Assembly (NCBI GenBank): GCA_003151975.1
Contig: PLZD01000054.1
Span: 87,177-151,176 of the forward strand
Source of the DNA: Elusimicrobiota bacterium
Lineage (GTDB): Bacteria; Elusimicrobiota; Elusimicrobia; UBA1565; UBA9628
Length of the DNA: 64,000 nt
Direction: 5' to 3'
Shown: in pieces, positions 24,493-33,308 of the stretch
Position numbering within the stretch: position 1 is the first letter of the stretch
How the letters are laid out: the number at the start of each line of letters is the position of its first letter
Translations under genes and position numbers: made by a program
Notes under the pieces: model-generated
The model's input: only the letters and a program-made list of their open reading frames with translations
What the model was told of the DNA's origin: nothing
Databases searched by the model: none

Positions 24493-26346
24493 GTGAAACG
24501 GCGCGTCGATGGGCTCGCTTTGGCTGCCGCGGCGGGAGTCTTCTGCCTTCTGCTTCTGCGGCCGCTCTACATGGTCCACCTGCGCGATCAAATGCGGAGG
24601 GATACTCCCGAAGCCTGGCAAAATCTGCCGACCAACGGGCGCTTCTCGCTGCTGCTCCCGTTTCTTTTCAACCGCTATCACGACGAGGCCGCCTACGCCT
24701 CGATGGCTCACGAGATCCTGCGCCACGGCGTGCCGCGCAATCCCTGGTGGCCTGAAGAGCGCGGATTTGGAAGCTGGATACAGAATTGCGTGGCGCTCTA
24801 CCCTCTCGCGGGCCTGAGCTGGCTCTTCGACGGCAACATGACGGCGGCGTGGTGTCTCGGCGTGGCGCTCATCGGCGCGGGCTGGCTGCTCCTCTTCTAC
24901 CGCGTCTTCTATTGGTGGTCGCAAAAGTCCGAGGTCGCGTTGCCGCTGGCGCTGTTCTGCGCGCTGTTTCCCGACGTCAACATGTGGCTCCTGGACATCA
25001 ACTTCAATCCCCGGATCAACTTCGAGCGCTACGCGGCCGCCTTCTTCCAGCATCAGGCCAACCTGCGGCCGCATTTCTACCGTTTGCCGTCGGGGTTTTT
25101 GACGCTGTTTCTCATGTGCTGGCTTTTCTTGGGCGTGTGGCGGCTTCTCTGCGAGGAACGCAAGCGGACTTTGCCCGCGATGGTCTTGGGGGCGGGAGTC
25201 GCGCTCCTCGCCTGGGTGCATCCGTTTGAGTTCGTGTTCGGCATGGCGACGCTCATGGTGCTCTTCTTCGCCCATTGGATTTGGCCGGCGCACGCCGCGC
25301 GCAAGTGGAACATCACCGCCGCTTTCTTGACGGCGCTGCCGGTCGGATTTTTCTGCATGGGCCTGATCTCGCACACGGTCAATCCCCAGGCCTGGCACGA
25401 GCATCTCGAGCTCTTGGGCATCGAGTACACCCGCAGGCCCTATCTGATCACAGCGATCCACTTGATCTTCGCGGGAGGCGGCTTTTATCTTTTCTCTCGC
25501 GAAAAAGATCCAAAACGCAGGGCGGCCTGGCTATTTTTGACCTGCGCACAGATCGCCATCTTCCTGTGCCGCAACCAGCATGTCTTGCTTGGATTTACAG
25601 TGGAACCCTTCCATTACATTCCCCTGGGCAGTCTGCTGGGAGCGCTCATGCTTTATCTGTGCCTTTCCGATTGGATGGCAAGCTCCCGAAATTGGACGCC
25701 GCGCGCGGGTGCTGTGGCGTGCGGCGTGATTCTTTGCTGGGCGCTCTTCAACGAGAAGACCTCGGCGGAGCGGATGTATCGGATGTTCGGCATGCCGCAG
25801 GAGAAAGAGGCGGCCTTCGACTGGGCGCGCGAGAACATCCCAGGAGATGCGCTGCTGCTCTCGACCTCGATGATGACCAACGAGGCCATTCCGCTCTACA
25901 CCAACGCCCAAGTCTTCGGCGCGCCGCTCGGGCTCATCACGACGCCCTTCACTTTGGACGCCTACTTCAAGAAGATGGCCGTCCTGCTCAAATCCTGCCA
26001 CGCCGACGCGGAGCGCTTCATCACGCAGCGCTGGCTGTTGCCCGAGACGCGCCACGCCCTGCAGGCGCAAACCGTCATCGAGCAGCACGAGCTGGGTGAG
26101 GTGAATCTCCGCAACTTCGACGCGGAGGAGTGGTTCTACTCCTTCCACCGCGACTTCAAGACCTTTGAGGGCGTACGCAGGCGGCAGGACGAGTTCCGCA
26201 AGGACATCGAAGACGCCAAGCCGCTCGAGGGGCCTTATTACGTGTGGCTCGATTCGGACGATGCGTCCCTGCTCACCGGTCCTCTCGAAAAATACGGCGG
26301 CGCGCGCGTCTTCGGAAACGGAGCCGTCTCGATCTATCGTTTTTAG
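24493..26346 (+). CDS. Polytopic GT-C-like membrane protein (paralogue of the divergent neighbour)
   Basis: A 617-residue membrane protein with about ten TM segments and a soluble C-terminal domain (about 430-617). The N-terminal TM is followed by a loop with F-N-R-Y-H-D-E-A-A-Y-A-S-M-A-H-E, which resembles the acidic first loop of GT-C enzymes and the matching loop of the protein encoded at 22570-24432. The GTG start at 24493 is the first in-frame start after a promoter-like element and appears leaderless. It stands alone and converges with the GT2 gene (stops overlap by 4 bp). A lipid-linked glycan transferase role is plausible but not proven. Confidence 0.83.
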   Translation: MKRRVDGLALAAAAGVFCLLLLRPLYMVHLRDQMRRDTPEAWQNLPTNGRFSLLLPFLFNRYHDEAAYASMAHEILRHGVPRNPWWPEERGFGSWIQNCVALYPLAGLSWLFDGNMTAAWCLGVALIGAGWLLLFYRVFYWWSQKSEVALPLALFCALFPDVNMWLLDINFNPRINFERYAAAFFQHQANLRPHFYRLPSGFLTLFLMCWLFLGVWRLLCEERKRTLPAMVLGAGVALLAWVHPFEFVFGMATLMVLFFAHWIWPAHAARKWNITAAFLTALPVGFFCMGLISHTVNPQAWHEHLELLGIEYTRRPYLITAIHLIFAGGGFYLFSREKDPKRRAAWLFLTCAQIAIFLCRNQHVLLGFTVEPFHYIPLGSLLGALMLYLCLSDWMASSRNWTPRAGAVACGVILCWALFNEKTSAERMYRMFGMPQEKEAAFDWARENIPGDALLLSTSMMTNEAIPLYTNAQVFGAPLGLITTPFTLDAYFKKMAVLLKSCHADAERFITQRWLLPETRHALQAQTVIEQHELGEVNLRNFDAEEWFYSFHRDFKTFEGVRRRQDEFRKDIEDAKPLEGPYYVWLDSDDASLLTGPLEKYGGARVFGNGAVSIYRF

Positions 26347-27290
26347 GACTCGAAGCCGATGGCTTCGCGCACGATGTAGGGTGGGCGCCCGCGCACGTCC
26401 TTGTAGACGCGCATGACGTAATAGCCGACCACGCCGACGGCCGCGAGCAAAGTGCTCCAGCAGAAAAAGATCAGCGCGAAGATCCAATAGCCGTCGGAAA
26501 CTTCCGTGCCGCAAACGGCGGCCACACCGCCTGCCGCCGCGAGCAGAAGCGCGAGCAGCGCTGAAGCGATACCGACGCTCAAGACGGCGAAGATCGGAAA
26601 GAAAGTGAAGCCCGTAAGCGCCGCCGCGAAAAACTTGAACGCGGTTGAACTCAAAACGCCCCGCGTCGATTGCCCCGCGGCGCGCGCCTCGCGCTCGTAT
26701 TCGACGGAGACCTGCGCGTAGCCGATCCAGACGGCCAAGCCCCGGAAATAAAGGTCGCTCTCCCGGAATGAGAGAATGTGATCCACGCAGCGGCGCGACA
26801 GAAGCTTGTAGTCTCCCGACTCGACCGGCAGCGGGATTTCAGAGACGCGCGCGAGGATCCGGTAGGCCAGCAATGTCAGCGCGAGCCGCAGCGCGCTCTC
26901 GCCGTGGCGCTTGGTGCGCACCGTGTGCACGACGTCGGAGCCCTCGCGCCAAGCTTTGAGCATCTTCGGGACGACCTCGGGCGGGTCCTGCAAGTCCGAG
27001 TCCATGTAGATAACGGCGTCGCCGCGCGATCGGCTCAACCCCGCCATCAGGCACTCGTAGACGCCGAAGGTGCGCGACATGTCGACGATCTTGATGCGCG
27101 CGTTGTCCTTGCGCAAGCCCTTGAGCGTCTCGAGCGAGCCGTCGGTGGAGGCGTCGTTGACGAAAATCAGTTCGTAGTCCTCGGGCTCGTTCTTGAGCAC
27201 CGCGACCGTGCGCGAGACCAAAAGGGGAAGGGTCTTCTGCTCGTTCTTGAAAGAGAAAACGATCGAGACCAGTTTCGGCATGCGGTCCAT
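26343..27290 (-). CDS. Membrane-anchored GT2, GtrB/ArnC type
   Basis: A 315-aa enzyme. The N-terminal GT-A domain (about 1-225) contains V-S-I-V-F-S-F-K-N-E, F-V-N-D-A-S-T-D-G-S and the metal site Y-M-D-S-D-L-Q-D-P-P-E. Two C-terminal TM helices (about 230-262 and 270-300) are typical of undecaprenyl-phosphate glucose or 4-amino-arabinose transferases. It would charge undecaprenyl-phosphate with a sugar for use by the GT39/GT-C proteins of the locus. ATG 27290 is used; M4 at 27281 is an alternative. TATTCT lies 5 nt before the ATG. It is 24 nt downstream of the SDR gene and may belong to its operon. Confidence 0.92.
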   Translation of the reverse strand: MDRMPKLVSIVFSFKNEQKTLPLLVSRTVAVLKNEPEDYELIFVNDASTDGSLETLKGLRKDNARIKIVDMSRTFGVYECLMAGLSRSRGDAVIYMDSDLQDPPEVVPKMLKAWREGSDVVHTVRTKRHGESALRLALTLLAYRILARVSEIPLPVESGDYKLLSRRCVDHILSFRESDLYFRGLAVWIGYAQVSVEYEREARAAGQSTRGVLSSTAFKFFAAALTGFTFFPIFAVLSVGIASALLALLLAAAGGVAAVCGTEVSDGYWIFALIFFCWSTLLAAVGVVGYYVMRVYKDVRGRPPYIVREAIGFES

Positions 27291-27314
27291 GTTACAGAAT
27301 AGGAATCGGCCTGT

Positions 27315-28295
27315 CTAGGACGCCGGCTTATCGAAGAGCTCGTACCGGGCGGAGGTCTCGCTTTGGTGCGCCCGGTACCAGTCGACAGTTTCGCTCACAC
27401 CGCGCTCGATGGAGATTTCCTGAGAGAAGCCCATTTTTTTGGCGCGGGCCATGTCCATTATGCGCACTTTGTCGCCCGCGGGTTTGCTCGCGTCCCAGAC
27501 GACCTTGGGTTTCTTATCCAAGCACGAGACGATGATCTCGACGAGTTTTTTTATCGACATCCCGACGCCCGAGCCCAGGTTATAGATGCCGCCCGCGCCC
27601 TTGTCGACGGCGAGCAGCATGCCGCGCGCCACGTCGTCGGCGTGGATGAAGTCGCGCTCGGGCGAGCCGTCGCCCCAAACCGCCAGCGGGTCCTCGCCGG
27701 AGACGGCCCGCTTTATCAAGGACGGCACGACCATCGCGTTGATCGAATCGAAATTATCATAAGGACCGTAGACGTTGGCTGGGCGCACGATCGTGACGTC
27801 CTTCCAGCCGTACTCGATGCGGTAAGCCTCCACCTGCAGCTCGCCCATGCGCTTGGCCCAGCCCGCGAAACGGTCGTTGGGCGAGGGAAAGGTCTTCCAG
27901 ACGTCGTCCTCGTGAAAGACGGGCGCCGGCGAGTAGACGCCCACCGAGCTCGTGTACAAATAGCCGCCGACCTTGGCCAGGCGCGCGGCCTCGAGGAGAT
28001 TTGTATTAAAGAGCACCATCGGCGTGAACAAGCTGGCGGGCCGGGTCATCGTGATCGCGGGCGAGCCCTTCACGCAGAGCAGGTTGAAGACGAAATCCAT
28101 GTCCCGGCACGCCTTGCTGCAATTCTCAAGCTCGCGCAGATCAAGCTTCAGGAATTCCGCCTTCGAGTGAGCGCGCGAAGGCGCGTCGAGCGAGCTGATG
28201 CGCACGGACGCTCCCTGCGCCAAAAGGCGCTCGACCAGGAACCTCCCGACAAGGCCCGTGCCGCCGGCGACCAGCACGCTCTTGCCTTTAAACAT
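27315..28295 (-). CDS. Extended SDR (NDP-sugar epimerase/reductase fold) lacking the catalytic Tyr
   Basis: A 326-residue extended SDR. The NAD-binding start is V-L-V-A-G-G-T-G-L-V-G-R. Also present are Y-L-Y-T-S-S-V-G-V-Y, R-P-A-N-V-Y-G-P-Y-D-N-F and V-W-G-D-G-S-P-E-R-D-F-I-H. The YxxxK motif is altered: F-A-G-W-A-K-R-M-G-E puts Ala144 where Tyr is expected, while Lys148 is kept. It is closely similar to the SDRs at 30298 and 33309. It lies 2 nt after the B12-radical-SAM gene, on whose other side is another Tyr-less SDR. By fold it would act on an NDP-sugar; without Tyr the usual proton transfer is doubtful. Confidence 0.92.
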   Translation of the reverse strand: MFKGKSVLVAGGTGLVGRFLVERLLAQGASVRISSLDAPSRAHSKAEFLKLDLRELENCSKACRDMDFVFNLLCVKGSPAITMTRPASLFTPMVLFNTNLLEAARLAKVGGYLYTSSVGVYSPAPVFHEDDVWKTFPSPNDRFAGWAKRMGELQVEAYRIEYGWKDVTIVRPANVYGPYDNFDSINAMVVPSLIKRAVSGEDPLAVWGDGSPERDFIHADDVARGMLLAVDKGAGGIYNLGSGVGMSIKKLVEIIVSCLDKKPKVVWDASKPAGDKVRIMDMARAKKMGFSQEISIERGVSETVDWYRAHQSETSARYELFDKPAS

Positions 28296-28297
28296 GC

Positions 28298-30301
28298 TCA
28301 GTGGTGCCCCGCGATCTGACCGGCGGCGTCGGTTTTTCCCGTGCCGTAGAGATAGGCGCCCTTCTTATTGCCGTACCAGATCACCTTTTGGCACCACTCG
28401 TCCCAGGAGTTCCAAGCCTCGCTCGTGCGATCGATATGGTAGCGCGACGGCTTGTGCTCGAGCGAGATCGGACGGCCCAGGCGTGCGGCTTTATAGAACT
28501 CGCCGACGTTGTGATTCAGTTCGAGATCGAGGTCCTCCTTCTGGAAGGGCTGCTTGAGCAGGCTTTGATTGAGCAGGATGGCTTCCTTAAGAACCGCGGA
28601 CGAAACGCCGCCGCCGTACTCGCGCAGCAGAAGGCCGAAGGCTGACTCGGCCTCTTTGCAGAACGCCTCGAGTTTCCCCTCGCGGCAGATCTTGATGAGC
28701 ATGTACTCGTCGGCCGGCCACCAGATGTCGAGCCATTCCTTGGAATGGCAGTACTCCACGCCGCCGTTCTGGATCTCGGCCGCCTTCTCGAGGAAGAAGC
28801 GGCGGATCTCCGCGAGGATCGGGAATTTCCCCGGCGCGCCGCCGGGCAAGGTCTCGAAGAGTCCCTCCGAGAACAGCTCGAGCAAGGTCCGGTAGCGAAG
28901 ATCGGCGACCTCGTGCAGCACGATCAAAGGGATCTGGAGCACCTTGTTGAAATGCAGAAGGCCCGCGGTCCAGCAGAAGGCCCGGGCCCGGACCCAGTCG
29001 GGCTTGGGCATGGACTCGGTCGCGATCACGAGTTCCTGGGTCTCCTCGATGTCGCCGATCGTATGCGACAGACCTCCGTGCATGTTCGCGACGTGGCTCT
29101 CGACGGTGATCATGCCGTAGCGTTTGAGATATTCGGGGTCTCCCATCTCGGCATTGGGCAGGATCGAGAGATTGTTGAATTGGATGCGGTTGTGCTGGCC
29201 CTTGCCGATGACCATCGACACGCCGTCGACGAACGAGTCGTACGTTTCTTCGGGAAGCCCGAGTATGAGGTCGGTCATCGTCTCGATGCCGCGCGCCGTG
29301 AACCGCCGCTGGATCTCGTGATAGGTCGCCAGGGAAATATTGTCGCGCTTGATGGCCTTGAGGGTCTTGGCGTCGACCGACTGCAATGAGACGACCACGC
29401 CTTTGTTGAGGCCCGAGTCCGAGAGAATCTTCTGCACCTCGTACGAGCGCTCGGTTGCGTTTTTGGTGTTCTGCACCGACATGGCCTGCGGGTAGCCGAA
29501 GCGGCTCTTGGTCTGCGCGCAGTACTGCGCGATCTCGATGTCGCGCGGCAGTATGCCGAAATTGGCGTCGGCGCAGAAGATAAACTCGATCTTGTGCCCG
29601 CCAAACCAGTCCATCTCGCGCTTGAGGCGCTCGACGTCCCAGGCGTTGACTTTGTTGGCGACCGCCGAGCCCCAGTCGCAGAAGGTGCACGAGAACGGAC
29701 AGCCGCGGTTGGTCTCCCAAACGACGATCCAATGCTCGTCGGGATTGGCCTTCATGAGCGGATCGAAAACGCCCGTGAGAAACGGCGACGGCACGTCGGT
29801 GAGGTCCTTGAGGCGCGGCGCGCGCTCGGTGCGGCCGATGGAGCCGTCAGGCTTGATCCAACTGAGCGAAGGAACTTTAAACCAGTCTCTTCGGCCCGCG
29901 TTCTCGAGCAGGGACACGAAGACCTGCTCGCCCTCTCCGTGACAGGCCAGGTCGATGAACGGGTTCTTGCGCAGGAAGGGCTCGACGCGGTCGGGCACGT
30001 GCGGCCCGCCGAAGACGATCACGGTCTCAGGCGAGCGTTTTTTGAGCGCCTCGGCGATCTTGAGCGAGATCTGCGCGTTCCAAACATAGAGGCTGAAGGC
30101 GGCCACGTCGGCTCCCGCGAGCTGGGCGACCGCCTTCTCGACGGGGATGCGCGAGTAGATCGGCAGCAGGAATTCGCAAGCCTTGGGGTCCGCAAGGTGC
30201 ATCATGGCGTAGGCCTGCAGCGACGCGACCGATGTCGGAAAATAATTCTGGCCCGAAAAACTATTGTTGATTTGGACGAGTCCGACTTTCAACGAGCTCA
30301 T
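28298..30301 (-). CDS. Cobalamin-binding-domain radical SAM enzyme
   Basis: A 667-residue protein. The N-terminal ~150 residues resemble a B12-binding domain (V-G-L-V-Q-I-N-N at the start, then F-G-G-P-H-V-P and A-C-H-G-E-G-E). The radical-SAM core has C-P-F-S-C-T-F-C at residues 201-208 (CxxxCxxC), and a long C-terminal region of about 250 residues follows. The ATG at 30301 overlaps the upstream SDR stop (ATGA). Members of this class methylate unactivated carbons or rearrange lipids and sugars. Being sandwiched between two NDP-sugar SDRs in one operon suggests a nucleotide-sugar or lipid-linked-sugar substrate, which is inference. Confidence 0.9.
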   Translation of the reverse strand: MSSLKVGLVQINNSFSGQNYFPTSVASLQAYAMMHLADPKACEFLLPIYSRIPVEKAVAQLAGADVAAFSLYVWNAQISLKIAEALKKRSPETVIVFGGPHVPDRVEPFLRKNPFIDLACHGEGEQVFVSLLENAGRRDWFKVPSLSWIKPDGSIGRTERAPRLKDLTDVPSPFLTGVFDPLMKANPDEHWIVVWETNRGCPFSCTFCDWGSAVANKVNAWDVERLKREMDWFGGHKIEFIFCADANFGILPRDIEIAQYCAQTKSRFGYPQAMSVQNTKNATERSYEVQKILSDSGLNKGVVVSLQSVDAKTLKAIKRDNISLATYHEIQRRFTARGIETMTDLILGLPEETYDSFVDGVSMVIGKGQHNRIQFNNLSILPNAEMGDPEYLKRYGMITVESHVANMHGGLSHTIGDIEETQELVIATESMPKPDWVRARAFCWTAGLLHFNKVLQIPLIVLHEVADLRYRTLLELFSEGLFETLPGGAPGKFPILAEIRRFFLEKAAEIQNGGVEYCHSKEWLDIWWPADEYMLIKICREGKLEAFCKEAESAFGLLLREYGGGVSSAVLKEAILLNQSLLKQPFQKEDLDLELNHNVGEFYKAARLGRPISLEHKPSRYHIDRTSEAWNSWDEWCQKVIWYGNKKGAYLYGTGKTDAAGQIAGHH

Positions 30302-31287
30302 GTGAAGGCCGTCTTCCTCGGGCCCACGCGCTCGTGATTGTCGCGATACCACTCGACCGTTTCCTTAATGCCGTCGTCCAGGGAAACCTGGGGTTCGAAG
30401 CCCAGCAGTTTGCGGGCGCGCGAGATGTCGGCAACCCGGTACTTCTCGCCGGAGGGCCGGTCCTCGTCCCAGACGATCTTAGGGACCTTGCCCGAGACCT
30501 TGAGGATGGCGTTCACGATCTCGCGCACCGAGAACCCCTTGCCCGAGCCGAGATTGATCGGCGTGCCGTCGGCCGATTTCTCCAAGGCGAGCAGCATGCC
30601 GCGCGCGGCGTCGCGGCAATGCAGGAAATCGCGCACGGCCGTGCCGTCCCCCCAGACCGTCAGCGGGTCCTCGCCGCCGAGCACGCGGGCGATCAAGGCG
30701 GGAATGACGAGCGCCGTCTTGGGATCGAAATTGTCGTAAGGCCCGTAGGTGTTGACCGGCCTAACGATTGCGACCTTGTCCCAGCCGTACTGCGCCTTGT
30801 AGGCCAGGGCCTGCATCTCGCCCATGCGCTTGGACCAGCCGGCGAAGGCGTCGGATTCGTGCGGCGGCGCGGCCCAGGCCTGGTCCTCGACGAAGACCTT
30901 GGCCGGCGCGTAGACGCAGATGGAGCTCGCAAACAAATAGCGTTCGACGACGGCCAGCCTCGCCTGCTCCATCATATTGGTGTTCATGAGCAGGGGCCGC
31001 ACGAAGAAATCGGCCGCGCGCTTGCGGCCCACGCCGACCGAGCCCGTCACGCTGGCCAGGTGAAAGACGAAGCGCATGCCCTTGACGACCTCTTTGCAGA
31101 AGTCCCGGCTCATGAGGTCGCCGCGGTGGTACTCCACGCCGGGCGCAGGATCCACCGGCTCGTGGTGGCAGGCCACGCGCACGCGCGCGCCCGCCTCAGC
31201 CAAGAGCTTGACCAGCGCGCGGCCGATCAGGCCGGTGCCGCCGGTCACCAAAACTCTCTCGTGACGATACATGCATGTATTTACCAT
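30298..31287 (-). CDS. Extended SDR (NDP-sugar epimerase/reductase fold) lacking the catalytic Tyr
   Basis: A 329-residue extended SDR, paralogous to those at 27315 and 33309. It has R-V-L-V-T-G-G-T-G-L-I-G-R, V-F-H-L-A-S-V-T-G-S, Y-L-F-A-S-S-I-C-V-Y and N-T-Y-G-P-Y-D-N-F-D. The motif is F-A-G-W-S-K-R-M-G-E, with Ala149 in place of Tyr and Lys153 kept. The start at 31287 has a strong GGAGGAG 7 nt upstream. M6 at 31272 aligns better with the paralogues and could be used by a leaderless transcript from the TTGACA/TAAATA element. It is first in the operon SDR, B12-radical-SAM, SDR, GT2. Confidence 0.9.
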   Translation of the reverse strand: MVNTCMYRHERVLVTGGTGLIGRALVKLLAEAGARVRVACHHEPVDPAPGVEYHRGDLMSRDFCKEVVKGMRFVFHLASVTGSVGVGRKRAADFFVRPLLMNTNMMEQARLAVVERYLFASSICVYAPAKVFVEDQAWAAPPHESDAFAGWSKRMGEMQALAYKAQYGWDKVAIVRPVNTYGPYDNFDPKTALVIPALIARVLGGEDPLTVWGDGTAVRDFLHCRDAARGMLLALEKSADGTPINLGSGKGFSVREIVNAILKVSGKVPKIVWDEDRPSGEKYRVADISRARKLLGFEPQVSLDDGIKETVEWYRDNHERVGPRKTAFT

Positions 31288-31307
31288 GAGAAGTCTCCTC
31301 CTGTCAA
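31278..31307 (-). promoter_or_regulatory. TTGACA/-10-like element and strong RBS at the start of the SDR gene at 31287
   Basis: On the minus strand TTGACA (31302-31307) runs into GGAGGAG (31295-31301), 7 nt before ATG 31287. The same TTGACA stands 18 nt before TAAATA (31278-31283), which is 5 nt before the in-frame ATG 31272. The element is thus either a good ribosome site for the first ATG or a promoter for the second. The two readings conflict, and a TSS map would decide. Confidence 0.35.
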
Positions 31308-31337
31308 CGCCCCTCCGATGAACGGCTCCAAGAAGGT

Positions 31338-31343
31338 TATAAT
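31338..31343 (+). promoter_or_regulatory. Perfect TATAAT -10 box 6 nt before a GTG start
   Basis: TATAAT at 31338-31343 precedes the GTG at 31350 by 6 nt, which places the expected transcription start on the start codon. No -35 match lies at 16-18 nt and there is no extended TGn, so activator dependence is possible. No Shine-Dalgarno sequence follows. Confidence 0.45.
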
Positions 31344-31349
31344 GCTTGC

Positions 31350-32588
31350 GTGCCGCGCAAGCTGACCGACTTGCAGGAAAAATACTGGCTGGCCCTGGCT
31401 TTTCTACTGCGCCTAGGTTTCGCCCTGCGCCTGGGCGGCGGACTTTACCAAGCCGACGAGAACGGCAACGAGCTTTCGGCCTGGCTTATGGCGCAAAACC
31501 GCGCCTTCGTCGGCCTCGATGGAAAGCCGCTTGTAGCACCCCCGCTCACTACTTTCCAGATCGCCGTCTTCTACGAGATTTTCGGCCGCCACCCGCTGAT
31601 CGCGCGGCTCGGACTTTCCGTTTTGAGCACCGCCGTGGTCTGGGTCGTCGGACGCTTCGTCCGCGACATCACCGACTCCCCAAAGAACGGCAAGCTCGCC
31701 TTGATCTTGGCCGCGGTCTACCCCTTCTTCATCTATTACGGCGGCATGCTGATGTCGGATCTTCAGTACGTTTTCTTCATCACGATCGGATTGTGGCTGC
31801 TCGCCCGCGGCCTGCGCGAACGCGGCGCACCAGTTTGGGAGTCGGCCGGCGCGGGTTTGGCTCTGGGCTTCGCCGGGCTCTGCCGCTCGGAGGGCATCGG
31901 CATCTTCCTTGTCATTTTTCCGCTGCTTCTTATTTTCTTGCGGGAGTATCGCCGGCCGGTGGCGGTGGCGCTGCTCTTTTTCCTGCTTCCCTTGGCAGGT
32001 TGGGCGACCCGAAACGCGGCCGTCGACGGTCATTGGAGCCTCATCCACGATCATCATTCGGGCACGAGCCTTCTGCACGGCACGGTCGTCTTCGACCAGA
32101 ATGAAGTGGATACCGGCGAGGCGATGGAGTCCCTGCACAAGATGCCCTTCTGGCAGGACGGCTGGAAGATGCCCGAGCACGAGCGCGAGGAGTCTTTCAC
32201 GAAAGTCGCGATCCAATACATCCGCGATAATCCCGGCAAGTATGCCTACGAGTGCCTTTACAAATTTTTTGGCTTCTGGCGATTTTACCCGAGAGCCGAC
32301 AAAAGCTACACCGCGTCTGCGGGCAACAACCCCGCGGCCGGCGCCAAACGCTGGCTGCTCACCATCGTGAGCCTGATTTTCGAGCCCGCGCTGATCGTCT
32401 GCGGCCTGTGGGGCCTCTGGTCGCTGGGCCGGCGCGCCGAACTTTTGCCGCTGTGGCTTTTTCTGCTCGGCACCAACGCCGTGCACGCGCTGACGGTGAG
32501 CCAAATGCGCTACCGCCTGCCCGTGATGCCGGTCCTGATGCTGGGCTTTTGCGCCTGGCTCGGCAGGCTCCGACGGATAAATATATAA
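31350..32588 (+). CDS. GT39-like (PMT/ArnT-type) membrane glycosyltransferase
   Basis: A 412-residue protein with about ten TM helices. The first helix is followed by a loop with L-Y-Q-A-D-E-N-G-N-E-L, the acidic catalytic-loop position of PMT/ArnT proteins. Then come A-P-P-L-T-T-F-Q and the helix block Y-P-F-F-I-Y-Y-G-G-M-L-M-S-D, which is strongly reminiscent of family members. The soluble loop (about 225-320) contains W-S-L-I-H-D-H-H-S-G. It is the first gene of a six-gene plus-strand operon ending with a caspase gene. It should add a sugar from a polyprenyl-phosphate donor to the glycan in the periplasm. Confidence 0.9.
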   Translation: MPRKLTDLQEKYWLALAFLLRLGFALRLGGGLYQADENGNELSAWLMAQNRAFVGLDGKPLVAPPLTTFQIAVFYEIFGRHPLIARLGLSVLSTAVVWVVGRFVRDITDSPKNGKLALILAAVYPFFIYYGGMLMSDLQYVFFITIGLWLLARGLRERGAPVWESAGAGLALGFAGLCRSEGIGIFLVIFPLLLIFLREYRRPVAVALLFFLLPLAGWATRNAAVDGHWSLIHDHHSGTSLLHGTVVFDQNEVDTGEAMESLHKMPFWQDGWKMPEHEREESFTKVAIQYIRDNPGKYAYECLYKFFGFWRFYPRADKSYTASAGNNPAAGAKRWLLTIVSLIFEPALIVCGLWGLWSLGRRAELLPLWLFLLGTNAVHALTVSQMRYRLPVMPVLMLGFCAWLGRLRRINI

Positions 32589-32589
32589 T
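32584..32589 (+). promoter_or_regulatory. TATAAT box at the gene junction before the GT2 at 32599
   Basis: TATAAT (32584-32589) overlaps the stop codon of the upstream gene and is 9 nt before the next ATG. No -35 was found. It may be an internal promoter or just an AT-rich junction. Confidence 0.3.
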
Positions 32590-32598
32590 GGCGGCTAG

Positions 32599-33303
32599 AT
32601 GAAAGTGACTTTGCTCGTGCCGACCCTCAACGAGATCATCGGCCTCAAACAGATCATGCCGCTGGTCAAAAAAGAGTGGTACGACCAGCTTCTGATTCTG
32701 GATGGCGGCTCGACCGACGGCACCGTCGAGTACGCCAAATCCCAGGGCTGGCAGGTCTACGTCCAGAAACAGCGCGGCATGCGTCACGCCTACGCCGAGG
32801 CCCTTCCCCTCATCACAGGCGACGTCGTGGTCACCTTCAGCCCAGACGGCAACTGCGTGCCCGAGCGCATACCCGATCTCGTCGCGAAAATGAAAGAAGG
32901 CTACGACATGGTGATTGTCTCCCGGTATTTGGACGACGCGCACAGCGATGACGACGATGCGGTCACCGGCTTTGGCAACTGGCTTTTCACGAAAACCGTC
33001 AACGTGCTCCACGGCGGCCACTACACCGATTTCATGGGCATCTACCGGGCGTATCGCACCCAGCTCATTTACGACCTCGACCTGCAGAACGAGGACGGCT
33101 ACGCGAGCGCGGAATCGCTGTTTGGCACGAAGATCAGCTGGGAACCCCTGCTTTCGATCCGCGCCGCCAAAAGACGGCTCAGGATCGGCGAGATTCCGGG
33201 AGACGAGCCCAAACGCGTCGGCGGCGAGCGCAAGCTGCAGGTCTGGCGTTGGGGCGCGGCCTTCATCTACCAGATATGGCGCGAGAAGTTTCTCTGGAAA
33301 TAA
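32599..33303 (+). CDS. Family 2 glycosyltransferase (short, soluble)
   Basis: A 234-residue GT-A enzyme beginning V-T-L-L-V-P-T-L-N-E, with L-I-L-D-G-G-S-T-D-G-T. The usual DxD region reads V-T-F-S-P-D-G-N-C-V-P-E-R-I-P, so only the second acidic residue is in its usual place. It is clearly paralogous to the GT2 at 35068 in the same operon: both have F-S-P-D-G-N, E-G-Y-D-M-V, V-S-R-Y and I-P-G-D-E-P-K-R-V-G. No TM segments were seen. It lies 10 nt after the GT39-like gene. Donor and acceptor are unknown. Confidence 0.9.
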   Translation: MKVTLLVPTLNEIIGLKQIMPLVKKEWYDQLLILDGGSTDGTVEYAKSQGWQVYVQKQRGMRHAYAEALPLITGDVVVTFSPDGNCVPERIPDLVAKMKEGYDMVIVSRYLDDAHSDDDDAVTGFGNWLFTKTVNVLHGGHYTDFMGIYRAYRTQLIYDLDLQNEDGYASAESLFGTKISWEPLLSIRAAKRRLRIGEIPGDEPKRVGGERKLQVWRWGAAFIYQIWREKFLWK

Positions 33304-33308
33304 AACAC

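Noticed and set aside
24433-25461. N-terminal extension of the membrane protein at 22570 to 963 aa
   Set aside because: The extension is antisense to the membrane protein gene at 24493 and is low-complexity and charged, as expected from antisense of a hydrophobic gene.
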